DNA of 64,000 bases, taken from the NCBI GenBank assembly GCA_035549555.1, contig DASZQR010000010.1:434001-498000 (forward strand). Direction: 5' to 3'. Source of the DNA: Patescibacteria group bacterium (lineage in GTDB: Bacteria; Patescibacteriota; Microgenomatia; UBA8517). Below are positions 54,048 through 61,598 of this stretch, in pieces. The position numbers and the translations under genes are program-made. The stretch's first letter is position 1, and every line of letters begins with the position of its first letter. The notes under the pieces were generated by a model, which saw nothing but the letters and a program-made list of their open reading frames with translations, did no database searches and was not told where the DNA came from.

Positions 54048-54295
54048 GATCTATAGATTATAGCAACTAAAGTTACAAATCCAATCAAAGAGAACATCGC
54101 ATATTCAATCAAGATCTGCAAATTTAAATCTTTTTTAATAAAGTGATGTATTATTCCCCATACAAAATAAGAAAAGCTTGATGCTGTCACAACAGCAAGT
54201 TGAAAATCTTTATTATAAGAAAATGCAAAAAAACCAATAACTGTCGCAATTAGAATTCCTCCCAAACTAAAATAATCAGATAAGTGTTTTGTCAC
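54044..54295 (-). CDS. Small membrane protein
   Basis: 83 residues with three hydrophobic segments (about 10-25, 31-50, 60-80), GTG start overlapping the stop of the CAP gene (GTGA). No recognised family. IIHHFIKKDLNLQIL forms the loop between helices 2 and 3. Confidence 0.65.
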   Translation of the reverse strand: MTKHLSDYFSLGGILIATVIGFFAFSYNKDFQLAVVTASSFSYFVWGIIHHFIKKDLNLQILIEYAMFSLIGFVTLVAIIYRS

Positions 54296-55233
54296 AAAAT
54301 TCTCCCAACACCAATAAATATTAAAATAATTAATATCATTCCCAAAAATGCAATATGTGCTGGATAATGCCCTGCAACTCTAAAAATTTTACGTCTATTA
54401 ATTAAAAATCCATCAACAGCAACAACTAGAATTAAAATCCCTACAAGTGAAAGAGAAATTATTTTTGTTAAATCAAAAGGCGTTACTTTACTTGACGCAA
54501 CCAAAGTTTGAGGAATTAAACTCGCCACGGGAGTTACGACAGGAGTCGGAGTTGGCAAGACTGCCGCAATCACAGCCTGAGGCGTAGCGCCGGCTGACAC
54601 AGTCGCTTTTGGTTTTGTTGTTGGGCTAGGTGTAAGTGTTGCTGCAGCAACTGGTTGAACTGGCAGCGCATCTCCCAATTTTGTTCCAAAAAATTGGACA
54701 ATAATAGTTGTATCAACTCCGTTCAAATTTCCTTCAACAACCCCAATTCCAATATCTTTATAATTTGGACTAAGCATGTTTTCTCGATGTGTTGGCGAAT
54801 TCATCCATGCAGTAACAGCGCTTTGTGCATCTGGAAAATCCCTCGCCAAATTTTCTCCAGCATACTGATAACTATATCCTTGCGCAACAAAAAAAGCCCA
54901 GGGTTGTGTGCCATCCGGTGCAACATGAGCCCAATATTGTTCTTTAAGCATATTCTGTCCTTTTGCAAGCGCTCCTGCATCAAGTTCAGGATTATCTGTC
55001 AAATCCCCTAAACCGTTTTGTTCTCTTTGAACATTTGTTAATCTTTCAACTTCAGATGGAGATATATTTGCAGCATAGCCTAAAACCTGACCGCTTTTAT
55101 GACTTGTAATTTGTAAAGTAAATTGAAATATAAGAATTCCAAAAACAATTAATAAAAGAGATGAAGAATGTAGAATTTTTGCTTTGTGATTATTACTAAC
55201 TCTCGGAACAAAAAGGTGGGCAAGTGCTTCCAT
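54292..55233 (-). CDS. Membrane-anchored CAP-domain (SCP/YkwD-like) surface protein
   Basis: 313 residues: an N-terminal anchor at 22-42, VLGYAANIS, then the CAP domain at about 55-185 with LTNVQREQNGLGDL, YWAHVAPDGTQPW, AGENLARDF and WMNSPTHRENMLSPNYKDIGIG. A Thr/Pro/Ala linker follows, then two C-terminal helices. Bacterial CAP proteins are secreted or wall-bound, with unknown substrates. Directly follows the sortase gene (2-bp gap). The linker is encoded in part by a GC-rich palindrome. Confidence 0.85.
   Translation of the reverse strand: MEALAHLFVPRVSNNHKAKILHSSSLLLIVFGILIFQFTLQITSHKSGQVLGYAANISPSEVERLTNVQREQNGLGDLTDNPELDAGALAKGQNMLKEQYWAHVAPDGTQPWAFFVAQGYSYQYAGENLARDFPDAQSAVTAWMNSPTHRENMLSPNYKDIGIGVVEGNLNGVDTTIIVQFFGTKLGDALPVQPVAAATLTPSPTTKPKATVSAGATPQAVIAAVLPTPTPVVTPVASLIPQTLVASSKVTPFDLTKIISLSLVGILILVVAVDGFLINRRKIFRVAGHYPAHIAFLGMILIILIFIGVGRIL
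54574..54595. repeat. GC-rich palindrome in the CAP protein linker
   Basis: AGCC (54574-54577) pairs with GGCT (54592-54595) and GGCG (54581-54584) with CGCC (54588-54591) around a 3-nt TAG loop, with a TGA bulge. It stands out by GC content and encodes AGATPQA in the flexible linker. Confidence 0.45.
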
Positions 55234-55235
55234 TA

Positions 55236-55754
55236 CTACTCAGCATACACTACCAGTCGCTTTTGATCAAAGCTGCCATCACAGGTATAAAGCGTTAAGC
55301 GGTTTTGTGTTCCAAGCACAGCATTTACATCCGTTGGCAAGACTGCATGTACCTGTGTAACTTTATAAATTATCCATTTGTTTGTATATATATCAATTTC
55401 ATCTCCTGGTTTTAGATTTTTTAAATTAGCAAAAAGCCCAACTCTGTCATGTGCATACATAATTGTATTACCTTTTCCAGGAAGTGCTGAAGAACTAAGC
55501 CAAGCAACTCTGTCATCAAAAAGCTGCCACTCATTTCCCTTTAAAATCGCAGGTGATATTGCCAAATCCAAATTTATTTTAGAAATTTTTATATCAGTCG
55601 GGCTATTTGAGATAGTTGAAATAGTTGTTGGTTGCGGTTTGGTCCATTGCAAACTTGGATTAGTAAGTGCAAAAACAGCTGCTCCAATATAAACTGCAAT
55701 TATTAATTTAAAGAGAATATTTTTTGATAACAAAGAAGGTAACTCCTGCAGCAA
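55236..55754 (-). CDS. Sortase (class D/E-like)
   Basis: 172 residues: membrane anchor at 14-31, then a sortase beta-barrel. Catalytic His102 in YAHDRVG, Cys158 in LYTCDG and Arg166 in KRLVVY are all present; the barrel starts with IKISKINLDLAI. It would cut a C-terminal sorting motif of exported proteins and join them to the envelope. It starts inside the upstream surface-protein gene (47 bp overlap), which points to that protein as a substrate. A TTG seven codons later is an alternative start. Confidence 0.88.
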   Translation of the reverse strand: MLQELPSLLSKNILFKLIIAVYIGAAVFALTNPSLQWTKPQPTTISTISNSPTDIKISKINLDLAISPAILKGNEWQLFDDRVAWLSSSALPGKGNTIMYAHDRVGLFANLKNLKPGDEIDIYTNKWIIYKVTQVHAVLPTDVNAVLGTQNRLTLYTCDGSFDQKRLVVYAE

Positions 55755-56313
55755 TTATACCAAGAATAAATCTCGGCATTATTAAATCAGAATCTGTTGA
55801 CGCTAAAACTGAAGTGCTAGCTCCTAAAACTTGTCCATTAGAGCTTGGTTGGCATCCATTTACAGAAAGTACATCAAAATAATATTTTAATTTCGGATTA
55901 AGTGAATTAATTGTATAACTTGTTACATTTCCAGTATCTGGCACTCCAAACTCTTCGCTACCAGGATCTGTTCCGTAAAAAATCACATAATGATTTGCCA
56001 TATCAATTTTTGTCCAGGTTATTGTCGCTTTTGTTCCAATTTGTTTAACAGAAGTAATTATTGGCTTTGCAGGAACTGGATCTGTACAAACTGGTGCTCC
56101 AACATTTCCGTTTGGAGGAGTTGAATTATTTGGTGTGGAAGTTGGCTGTGTCGTTGGAGTTGGTGTTGGCACAAAAGTCGGCGTAGGAGTTGGTGTACTA
56201 CATCCGCAAGTTATATCAAGCTCCACATCAGCTTTTACTATGTTTTTATTTGCAGCATGAACTGCAAGTATTGTAAGGAGGGCAGCTACCAAAATTAATG
56301 ATAGCTTTCGCAT
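55708..56313 (-). CDS. FN3-type secreted surface protein, candidate sortase substrate
   Basis: 201 residues: signal peptide at 1-27, a CGCSTPTPTPT linker to about 70, a fibronectin-III-like domain (KPIITSVKQIGTKATITWTK, HYVIFYGTDP, YTINSLNPKLKYYFDV) at 80-160, then QVLGASTSVLAST, a hydrophobic segment and a KKYSL tail. The C-terminal order of motif, helix, basic end is that of a cell-wall sorting signal, though not LPxTG. Neighbour and overlap with the sortase support this. Confidence 0.75.
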   Translation of the reverse strand: MRKLSLILVAALLTILAVHAANKNIVKADVELDITCGCSTPTPTPTFVPTPTPTTQPTSTPNNSTPPNGNVGAPVCTDPVPAKPIITSVKQIGTKATITWTKIDMANHYVIFYGTDPGSEEFGVPDTGNVTSYTINSLNPKLKYYFDVLSVNGCQPSSNGQVLGASTSVLASTDSDLIMPRFILGIIAAGVTFFVIKKYSL

Positions 56314-56331
56314 AAAAGGATTATAAATGAA

Positions 56332-56622
56332 CTAATAATTAATATCAAGCTCAAGAGCTTTTTTGTTCACAGGAATTTTCAATACATAAGCAAGGGTATT
56401 AGCAACAGCTACTCCAACTCTTATTCCAGTAAAACTTCCAGGCCCAGTTGCAACAGTTATTTCAGAAATATCTTTAATATCTTTCTTTTCTTTTTTTAAT
56501 GTTTCTTCAATAAAAGGCAAAAGCTTCTGTGATGAATTTTCTCTTGCATTTGTCTCAAATTTTTTATCATCTAAACCGATAATTATTTTTTCTCTATCAG
56601 TTGTGTCAATAAATAGTTTCAT
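56332..56622 (-). CDS. tsaB: TsaB-like protein, N-terminal domain only
   Basis: 96 residues. MKLFIDTTDREKIIIG start, SSQKLLPFIEETLKKE, and the signature ATGPGSFTGIRVGVAVANTLAY at about 59-80. TsaB is the non-catalytic partner of TsaD for t6A37 tRNA modification. Usual length is about 220; here the second ASKHA-fold half is missing. Such short forms may still dimerise through the first half. ATGA overlap with tsaE. Confidence 0.82.
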   Translation of the reverse strand: MKLFIDTTDREKIIIGLDDKKFETNARENSSQKLLPFIEETLKKEKKDIKDISEITVATGPGSFTGIRVGVAVANTLAYVLKIPVNKKALELDINY

Positions 56623-57041
56623 TCTGTGATTGTAATTTTCCTTTCATTTTCATTAACATTCTCAAAATTAATAAATATAGTTTCTTTTGGTAAAATGCTT
56701 TTGACCTTCTCAGCCCACTCAATTGCAACAATATTATTTTTTTGTTTCCAGATATCAAAAAGTCCAAGTTCTTCAACTTGTCTTTCCACATTATTTTCGA
56801 GTCTATATAAATCCAAGTGATAAAAACTCCCATACCTTCTCATCAAAATAAAAGTTGGGGATTGTATTCTGTTTTTTATTCCAAGTCCTTTAGCCAAACC
56901 TTGCACAAAAACAGTCTTACCAGAACCAAGATCTCCAGAAAGCGCTATTGTTTGTGTTCCCGCCGACAGGCGAATTAAATCAGATCCAATTTTTTCGCCA
57001 AGTCTAAAAGTTTCTTCGGCATTTTTGGTAATAATTTCCAT
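56619..57041 (-). CDS. tsaE: tRNA t6A biosynthesis ATPase TsaE
   Basis: 140 residues. GDLGSGKT at 36-43 is the Walker A motif; VQGLAKGLGI and SPTFILMRRY (switch region) follow, then FYHLDLYRLE and IVAIEWAEKV, all diagnostic of TsaE/YjeE. It hydrolyses ATP to reset the TsaB-TsaD complex. Its start overlaps the end of the VanZ-like gene by 67 bp, an unusually long overlap. Confidence 0.92.
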   Translation of the reverse strand: MEIITKNAEETFRLGEKIGSDLIRLSAGTQTIALSGDLGSGKTVFVQGLAKGLGIKNRIQSPTFILMRRYGSFYHLDLYRLENNVERQVEELGLFDIWKQKNNIVAIEWAEKVKSILPKETIFINFENVNENERKITITE

Positions 57042-57403
57042 ACTATTAAAACTCCGGCAGTCGCCCCTATTGTATCAATAAAAACATCGCGAAGGCGAGT
57101 CGTACGATGTGCTGTAAAGCTTTGATGAAATTCATCAGTAAATCCATAAAATCCTGCAATTAAAATTGCATAAATGACAGCTTCTGTAACATTTATTTTT
57201 TCCTGCCTCAAAGCTCTAAATAAAAGCACAGCAAGTATTGCATATTCAATTACATGTGCAGTTTTATGAGCTGCAAAATCCACTGTTACGTTATTTGTTA
57301 CCGTCGGTGAGCTTACAGAAGATCCGGAAAAAATTGCAATCATCCAGATAATTATTGGCAAATAAAACCATAGAAATTTATTCTTACTAAGTTTAGCGAA
57401 CAT
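56975..57403 (-). CDS. VanZ-like membrane protein
   Basis: 142 residues, four helices. VDFAAHKTAHVIEYAILAVLLFRAL and GFTDEFHQSFTAHRTTRLRDVFIDTIGA are the VanZ motifs (K-x2-H...E-Y; DE-x-HQ; RD..D...N/T-x-G). Function of the family is unsettled; some members affect glycopeptide resistance or membrane lipids. The last 67 bp also code for the start of TsaE. Confidence 0.87.
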   Translation of the reverse strand: MFAKLSKNKFLWFYLPIIIWMIAIFSGSSVSSPTVTNNVTVDFAAHKTAHVIEYAILAVLLFRALRQEKINVTEAVIYAILIAGFYGFTDEFHQSFTAHRTTRLRDVFIDTIGATAGVLIVWKLLPKMPKKLLDLAKKLDLI

Positions 57404-58064
57404 GTATTTTAGTATATATTAGATAAGCTCCCATTCCAATCAAAAATAAACCGATTGCAAAAATACTAGCTGCAAAAAATGGAAAATTATTTTTGGGAAT
57501 TTCTTGAACGCTCTCAATACTTGGAATTGGAGTATTCGAAATTTGTTTTTGTGTTTCATCGGCTAAAATTTCAGGAGGGTTTGTCTTCAAAATTACTTCT
57601 TCTGGAATTGTAGTTGGGATAATTGTATCTAAAATAGTAGCAACTGGAGTTTGTGTTTGTGTTACTGCTGAAGGCGAAATACTTGGAGTTTGCAAAACAT
57701 AATTAATATTTACAACTACGTTTTGCTCGCTATCATCAGCCGCGTTTCCCGATTGTGTATATCTTTTTATTTTCAAATCATAATTTCCAGGTCCTAAATA
57801 ATTATTTGAATTATCTATCCTTCCTTGAATCATTGCAGAGGTGCTTGCAGACTTTATTTCAACGGGTAAATAAGATAGTCCATCAGTTCCCCCATACCAA
57901 TCTTTGTTATTAAAAGTTTCTCCGAAATAATTATTTGTTCCATCCTTAAAGAGTTCGATTCTTAAATAATTTGTCCCGGATTTTGCGCCGTTTATTGTTA
58001 CATCAACATTAAATGCATCAGAAGAAATAGTTTGCGGAAAACTATTAATGACTATCGAAGGCAT
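57393..58064 (-). CDS. Surface protein with C-terminal membrane anchor
   Basis: 223 residues. No signal peptide at the chosen start (TAATG overlap with the upstream stop), which is odd because the body looks extracellular: beta-rich domain at 1-125 (FNVDVTINGAKSGTNYLRIEL, GPGNYDLKIKRYTQSG), a Pro/Thr-rich linker to about 190, then one helix and a short basic tail. Export may rely on the C-terminal helix, or the N-terminus is elsewhere. No family recognised with confidence. Confidence 0.65.
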   Translation of the reverse strand: MPSIVINSFPQTISSDAFNVDVTINGAKSGTNYLRIELFKDGTNNYFGETFNNKDWYGGTDGLSYLPVEIKSASTSAMIQGRIDNSNNYLGPGNYDLKIKRYTQSGNAADDSEQNVVVNINYVLQTPSISPSAVTQTQTPVATILDTIIPTTIPEEVILKTNPPEILADETQKQISNTPIPSIESVQEIPKNNFPFFAASIFAIGLFLIGMGAYLIYTKIHVR

Positions 58065-59224
58065 TAATTTATACTAACACTATCAACTTCAAAAATTGAG
58101 GAAATGGAATAATGATCAGTAAAATTTAAATTTTTCCCGTTTGGTAAATATGGATCATTCATTACATAATTTCCATTACTTCCAGATTTTATAACCACAA
58201 AATGAGTTCCTCCATATGCATGAATTCCAACCACTACTGGGTTTCCTGTTGAAAGTGTTGAATCAATAGAAGAAACAGCACGAGTTGCTGTAACTCCATC
58301 AGCATGAATCACATAATTTAAATAAGCAGGGTAATAAGATGCAAAATTTGTTGGGTCAGAATTAATTGTTATTGGGGTAACGCTTTTATGCCCATAATGA
58401 GTCAGAATCATCGCCATCGAAGTAACCAAACATCCGTCAGATGCAATTGTGTATTGCGTTCCGTTTAATGGCAAAGATCCCCAGCTTGTATCACGCTGAT
58501 TATAATAACATCCCCAGCTGTCAGAACAATCAGTTTGATTAGAAAGAAGTCCGCTCCCTCCAGCGCTTGCAGTAAATTTACTAAACGCTGCAAGTTGTGT
58601 TTGAGCTTGAGCAAGTAGTTTTTGATAATTCGCTTCGCTTCCTTGTGTTTGTGTCAAAAGCGCCTGTTTTTGAGACTTTTGTGTATTTAAACTATTTTCA
58701 TCAGCTTGCAATTGTGTTTGTAAATCTTCAGATTGCTGTTTAGAATTTTCATAAGTTGTTTGTGCTGATTGCAATCTTGTAAGCAAAGTTTGGTCGCTAG
58801 CCTGTGCTTCTTGCAAATAATGAAACTTTGAGAGTGCATCATTTAAATCAGCTGACGATAAAATCAAATAAGTTGGTTCATTTGTTCGTGCCATTTCGTA
58901 AGTTGCAACAGCGCGCGCTGAAAATGCTTTCGTTAAATCATTCAAAGAACTTTGCACTTCTCCAATTCTTCCAGTTAATAAATTAATTTCATCTTCAGTT
59001 TGAGTAATTTTGAGTTCTGTCAAAGTAATTTGCGCATTAAATTGTGCAATTTGGTTCGATAATGTATTTGCTTGTCCGGCTAAAGTTGAAAGTTTTTGCT
59101 GATATTGTGTTATTTCATCTCGTATACATCCTTCGTCATTTGGATCACAATCTGCAAGTACAACGCTTTTTGTTGCAAAGAAAAATAAAGGCAAAATCAA
59201 TAACAATAAAATCTTTTTCCGCAT
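58064..59224 (-). CDS. Secreted coiled-coil protein with C39-like cysteine peptidase domain (FtsEX partner)
   Basis: 386 residues: signal peptide 1-24, long coiled coil at about 30-215 (QANTLSNQIAQFNAQI, LNDALSKFHYLQEAQASDQT) like PcsB/CwlO/EnvC, then a papain-like domain at 235-386. Catalytic Cys in SDGCLVTSMAMILTHYG, His in GTHFVVIKS and Asp in MNDPY fit Peptidase_C39_2. Placed directly after ftsX (TAATG overlap), it is the expected wall hydrolase or activator switched by FtsEX, but with a C39 domain in place of CHAP or NlpC. Confidence 0.85.
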   Translation of the reverse strand: MRKKILLLLILPLFFFATKSVVLADCDPNDEGCIRDEITQYQQKLSTLAGQANTLSNQIAQFNAQITLTELKITQTEDEINLLTGRIGEVQSSLNDLTKAFSARAVATYEMARTNEPTYLILSSADLNDALSKFHYLQEAQASDQTLLTRLQSAQTTYENSKQQSEDLQTQLQADENSLNTQKSQKQALLTQTQGSEANYQKLLAQAQTQLAAFSKFTASAGGSGLLSNQTDCSDSWGCYYNQRDTSWGSLPLNGTQYTIASDGCLVTSMAMILTHYGHKSVTPITINSDPTNFASYYPAYLNYVIHADGVTATRAVSSIDSTLSTGNPVVVGIHAYGGTHFVVIKSGSNGNYVMNDPYLPNGKNLNFTDHYSISSIFEVDSVSIN

Positions 59225-60126
59225 TACTTAGAAAGAGCTCGAGTTACTGCAGTAAATCCTCCCAAAAACGCAATAATAAAACCAATAAGAAGCTCGCCGC
59301 CAAACACAACTAAATTCAATTCAAAAAATTGCTGGGTATTATGTGGTAATACTGGAATTTGTGCAAAGTAGGAAATAATTGCAGGGCTGACATACAAAAT
59401 CAAAATTAGTGCAAGGACCCAACCCAAAATAACTCCAATTGTTACATAAATAATTGCCTCAAGCATAATTGGAGTTCGTATAAAAGAGGAAGTTGCTCCC
59501 ATTATTCTCAAAGTATCTATTTCCCCTTTTTTAGTAGCAATTCTCATACTTACAATCACCATCAAAACCAAAAATGAAGTGAACGCTAAAACAAACGCAA
59601 GTACTAATCCTCCAACTCTTATATAAAAAGTTATTTTAGTTAATCTGCTTATAACAGAACTCGCGCTTTCCCCTCCAATTGCAGCAGTAAATGAAACAGA
59701 GTCTACCGTCGGCTCTTTCTTTACTGAATTAATAATATTTTGCGCATCGCTTAAATCTTTTACAGAAAACTCCAAACTTGCAGGAAAAATAGAAGGAGAA
59801 ACAAGCTGCCCAAGAAGCGGATTATCGCTTGTCGCATTTTTATAAATAGTAAGTGCATCTTCTTTGGAAACATATTTCAAATCTCTTATTCGCGAATCAT
59901 TTCCAAGTTTAGTTTGTAAAGCGTTCACATCAGTATCTTTTGCATCAGTTTTCAAAAACACAATAATTTGCGGTTTTGTTTCAAAATAATTTAAAACTTG
60001 TGCAGAAGAATAAATTAAAATCGAAAATATTGTTGCAACAAAAAAAGTAACAGTCAAAACTAAAATCGCAGCAACCCCCTGGAAAGGTGATCGGCGTATA
60101 TTTGATAGAGCAGTTTTTAAATACAT
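59224..60126 (-). CDS. ftsX: Cell division permease FtsX
   Basis: 300 residues. Helix 1 at 20-43, outer domain at 44-165 (ETKPQIIVFLKTDAKDTDV, YVSKEDAL, LPASLEFSV-type IFPASLEFSVKD), then three helices with KKGEIDTLRIMGATSSFIRTP, the FtsX signature loop. Acts with FtsE to control septal wall hydrolysis. Adjacent to ftsE without a gap. Confidence 0.93.
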   Translation of the reverse strand: MYLKTALSNIRRSPFQGVAAILVLTVTFFVATIFSILIYSSAQVLNYFETKPQIIVFLKTDAKDTDVNALQTKLGNDSRIRDLKYVSKEDALTIYKNATSDNPLLGQLVSPSIFPASLEFSVKDLSDAQNIINSVKKEPTVDSVSFTAAIGGESASSVISRLTKITFYIRVGGLVLAFVLAFTSFLVLMVIVSMRIATKKGEIDTLRIMGATSSFIRTPIMLEAIIYVTIGVILGWVLALILILYVSPAIISYFAQIPVLPHNTQQFFELNLVVFGGELLIGFIIAFLGGFTAVTRALSK

Positions 60127-60780
60127 CTATTTGCTTTCTACTTTCCCGTCAACTAATTTTATAGTTCTTTTCTTCATTTTTTTAATTATCGTTAAGTTGT
60201 GGCTTGTAACAATAATTGTTTTGCCGGCTTTATTAATCTTATCAAGAAGTTCCATTATAACTTCGCTTGTTTCCCAGTCAAGATTTCCAGTTGGTTCATC
60301 AGCAAAAATTATTTTTGGGTCCGTTGACATTGCTCGCGCAATAGCAACTCTCTGCAATTCTCCTCCTGATAACTGTGCTGGGAAAAGCTCACTGCGGTTT
60401 GCTAGCCCAACAAGTTTAAGTACTTCTTTTTTACGAGTTTCCCATTCAGATTTCGGAACTCCTTTGATAGCAAGCGCCATTTCAATGTTTTCCCCCACAG
60501 TTTTTTCTTTCAAAAGTTTAAAATCCTGAAATACAACTCCAATCGATTGGCGAAGAACTGGAATTTTGCTTTTGGAAAGTTTAGTTATATCAATTCCATC
60601 AAACATTATTTTTCCGCTTGTTGCCGGAAATTCTCTCAAAAGTAATCTTAAAACTGTCGTTTTTCCGCTTCCCGAAGGGCCAATAATAAAAACAAATTCT
60701 CCCTTTTCAATTTTAAAAGAAACATCATTAAGAGCGCTTATTCGTCCAAAATTTTTACTGACGTTTACAAATTCAACCAT
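60127..60780 (-). CDS. ftsE: Cell division ATP-binding protein FtsE
   Basis: 217 residues from the ATG preceded by AAGGAG; a start nine codons earlier lacks family support. GPSGSGKT at 34-41 (Walker A), VVFQDFKLL (Q-loop), LSGGELQRVAIARAM (signature), KIIFADEPTGNLDW (Walker B), SHN (H-loop). FtsE dimers power the mechanical signal passed through FtsX to the outer coiled-coil partner. One of the few genes here with a clear purine-rich ribosome site, though it sits very close to the start. Confidence 0.93.
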   Translation of the reverse strand: MVEFVNVSKNFGRISALNDVSFKIEKGEFVFIIGPSGSGKTTVLRLLLREFPATSGKIMFDGIDITKLSKSKIPVLRQSIGVVFQDFKLLKEKTVGENIEMALAIKGVPKSEWETRKKEVLKLVGLANRSELFPAQLSGGELQRVAIARAMSTDPKIIFADEPTGNLDWETSEVIMELLDKINKAGKTIIVTSHNLTIIKKMKKRTIKLVDGKVESK

Positions 60781-60808
60781 TCTCCTTAATGCTAACACAT
60801 GAAGCAAA

Positions 60809-61252
60809 CTACTGCACTACTTGTATTCGCACAACATCCATAAGCCACGGAGCGTAATGCGCTGAAAGTGTATCTCCCCAAACTTTCACTTTCTTCCCAA
60901 CAAACTGGCTCATATCAACTGTAATTGAATTTAAATAAACCATGTGTTGTGGCCCATTTCCAGAATCCAAGTGGTATGTCCCTTCTCCTTTGATTCCCCC
61001 AGTCATCAAAATTCCAGTTGGCATTTTATTACTGTCATATTTTGAAACATCGGTAATTCCAGCTTCAGTCGGGGACACAGTTACACTTGAATTTTTGGTA
61101 TTTGGATTAGGAGTCTTGGCATTTTTCTTAGAAACCAAAAATCCAACAGCAAGCCCTACTATTATTATAATGATGGCTCCGCCAATCATCATTGGCATTA
61201 TATTTGAAGATTTAACAGGTTTAACTATATTGGAAGAACTATTGTTCTCCAT
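60809..61252 (-). CDS. Membrane-anchored hypothetical protein
   Basis: 147 residues from the ATG 5 nt after TATATT; an earlier start is inside the promoter. One N-terminal helix at about 20-42, an Asn/Thr/Pro linker, then a small outer beta domain: KMPTGILMTGGIKGEGTYHLD, VYLNSITVDMSQFVGKKVKVWGDTLS, ending VVRIQVV. This resembles OB-fold-like outer domains found often in CPR, but I cannot name a family. First gene of the envelope operon. Confidence 0.65.
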   Translation of the reverse strand: MENNSSSNIVKPVKSSNIMPMMIGGAIIIIIVGLAVGFLVSKKNAKTPNPNTKNSSVTVSPTEAGITDVSKYDSNKMPTGILMTGGIKGEGTYHLDSGNGPQHMVYLNSITVDMSQFVGKKVKVWGDTLSAHYAPWLMDVVRIQVVQ

Positions 61253-61257
61253 AGCCC

Positions 61258-61285
61258 AATATACCACTATTTACAAAATTGTAAA
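61258..61285 (-). promoter_or_regulatory. Promoter of the envelope operon
   Basis: Minus strand: TTTACA (-35, 61285-61280), 16-nt spacer, TATATT (-10, 61263-61258), then 5 nt to the ATG at 61252. Likely leaderless. Confidence 0.55.
61270..61285. repeat. Inverted repeat TTTACA-N4-TGTAAA
   Basis: Perfect 6-bp arms around AAAT, between the divergent genes at 61252 and 61318 and covering the -35 box of the former. Could be an operator or simply two facing -35 elements. Confidence 0.45.
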
Positions 61286-61317
61286 ATAAAAAAGATTATG
61301 TTAATATCGATTTATAA

Positions 61318-61596
61318 ATGTCAAAACAAGAACGACCAATAAATACTGAAGTGGACGAAATATATAATCTTTTTTATCCAAACGATCAAACCCCAGTTGC
61401 TAGTTCTATACCCGAATTAAAAATAACAGAATTCTGTAGAAATTGTGATTGGTACAAAGCAGAAACAAATGGATGTCAAATCGTTGACAGTAACGACCAA
61501 GCAAGATACGCACTAAGAAGGTGGTGTGGATGGGCAAATGTAAACGGCAAACGCGGAGAAATGACAGAAGAAGGTTTTAAACCATACAAAGAATAA
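61318..61596 (+). CDS. Small four-cysteine protein
   Basis: 92 residues. FCRNCDWYKAETNGCQIVD and RRWCGWANVNGKRG hold Cys-x2-Cys-x9-Cys-x16-Cys, suggesting a zinc or iron-sulfur site. No signal peptide. Such short C-x2-C...C...CGW proteins recur in CPR genomes without assigned function (from memory, not searched). Single gene, ending 2 bp before the convergent prfB stop. Confidence 0.65.
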   Translation: MSKQERPINTEVDEIYNLFYPNDQTPVASSIPELKITEFCRNCDWYKAETNGCQIVDSNDQARYALRRWCGWANVNGKRGEMTEEGFKPYKE

Positions 61597-61598
61597 AT

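Noticed and set aside
60131-60529. 132-codon plus-strand frame opposite ftsE
   Set aside because: Pure antisense shadow of a strongly conserved gene; no promoter or start context.
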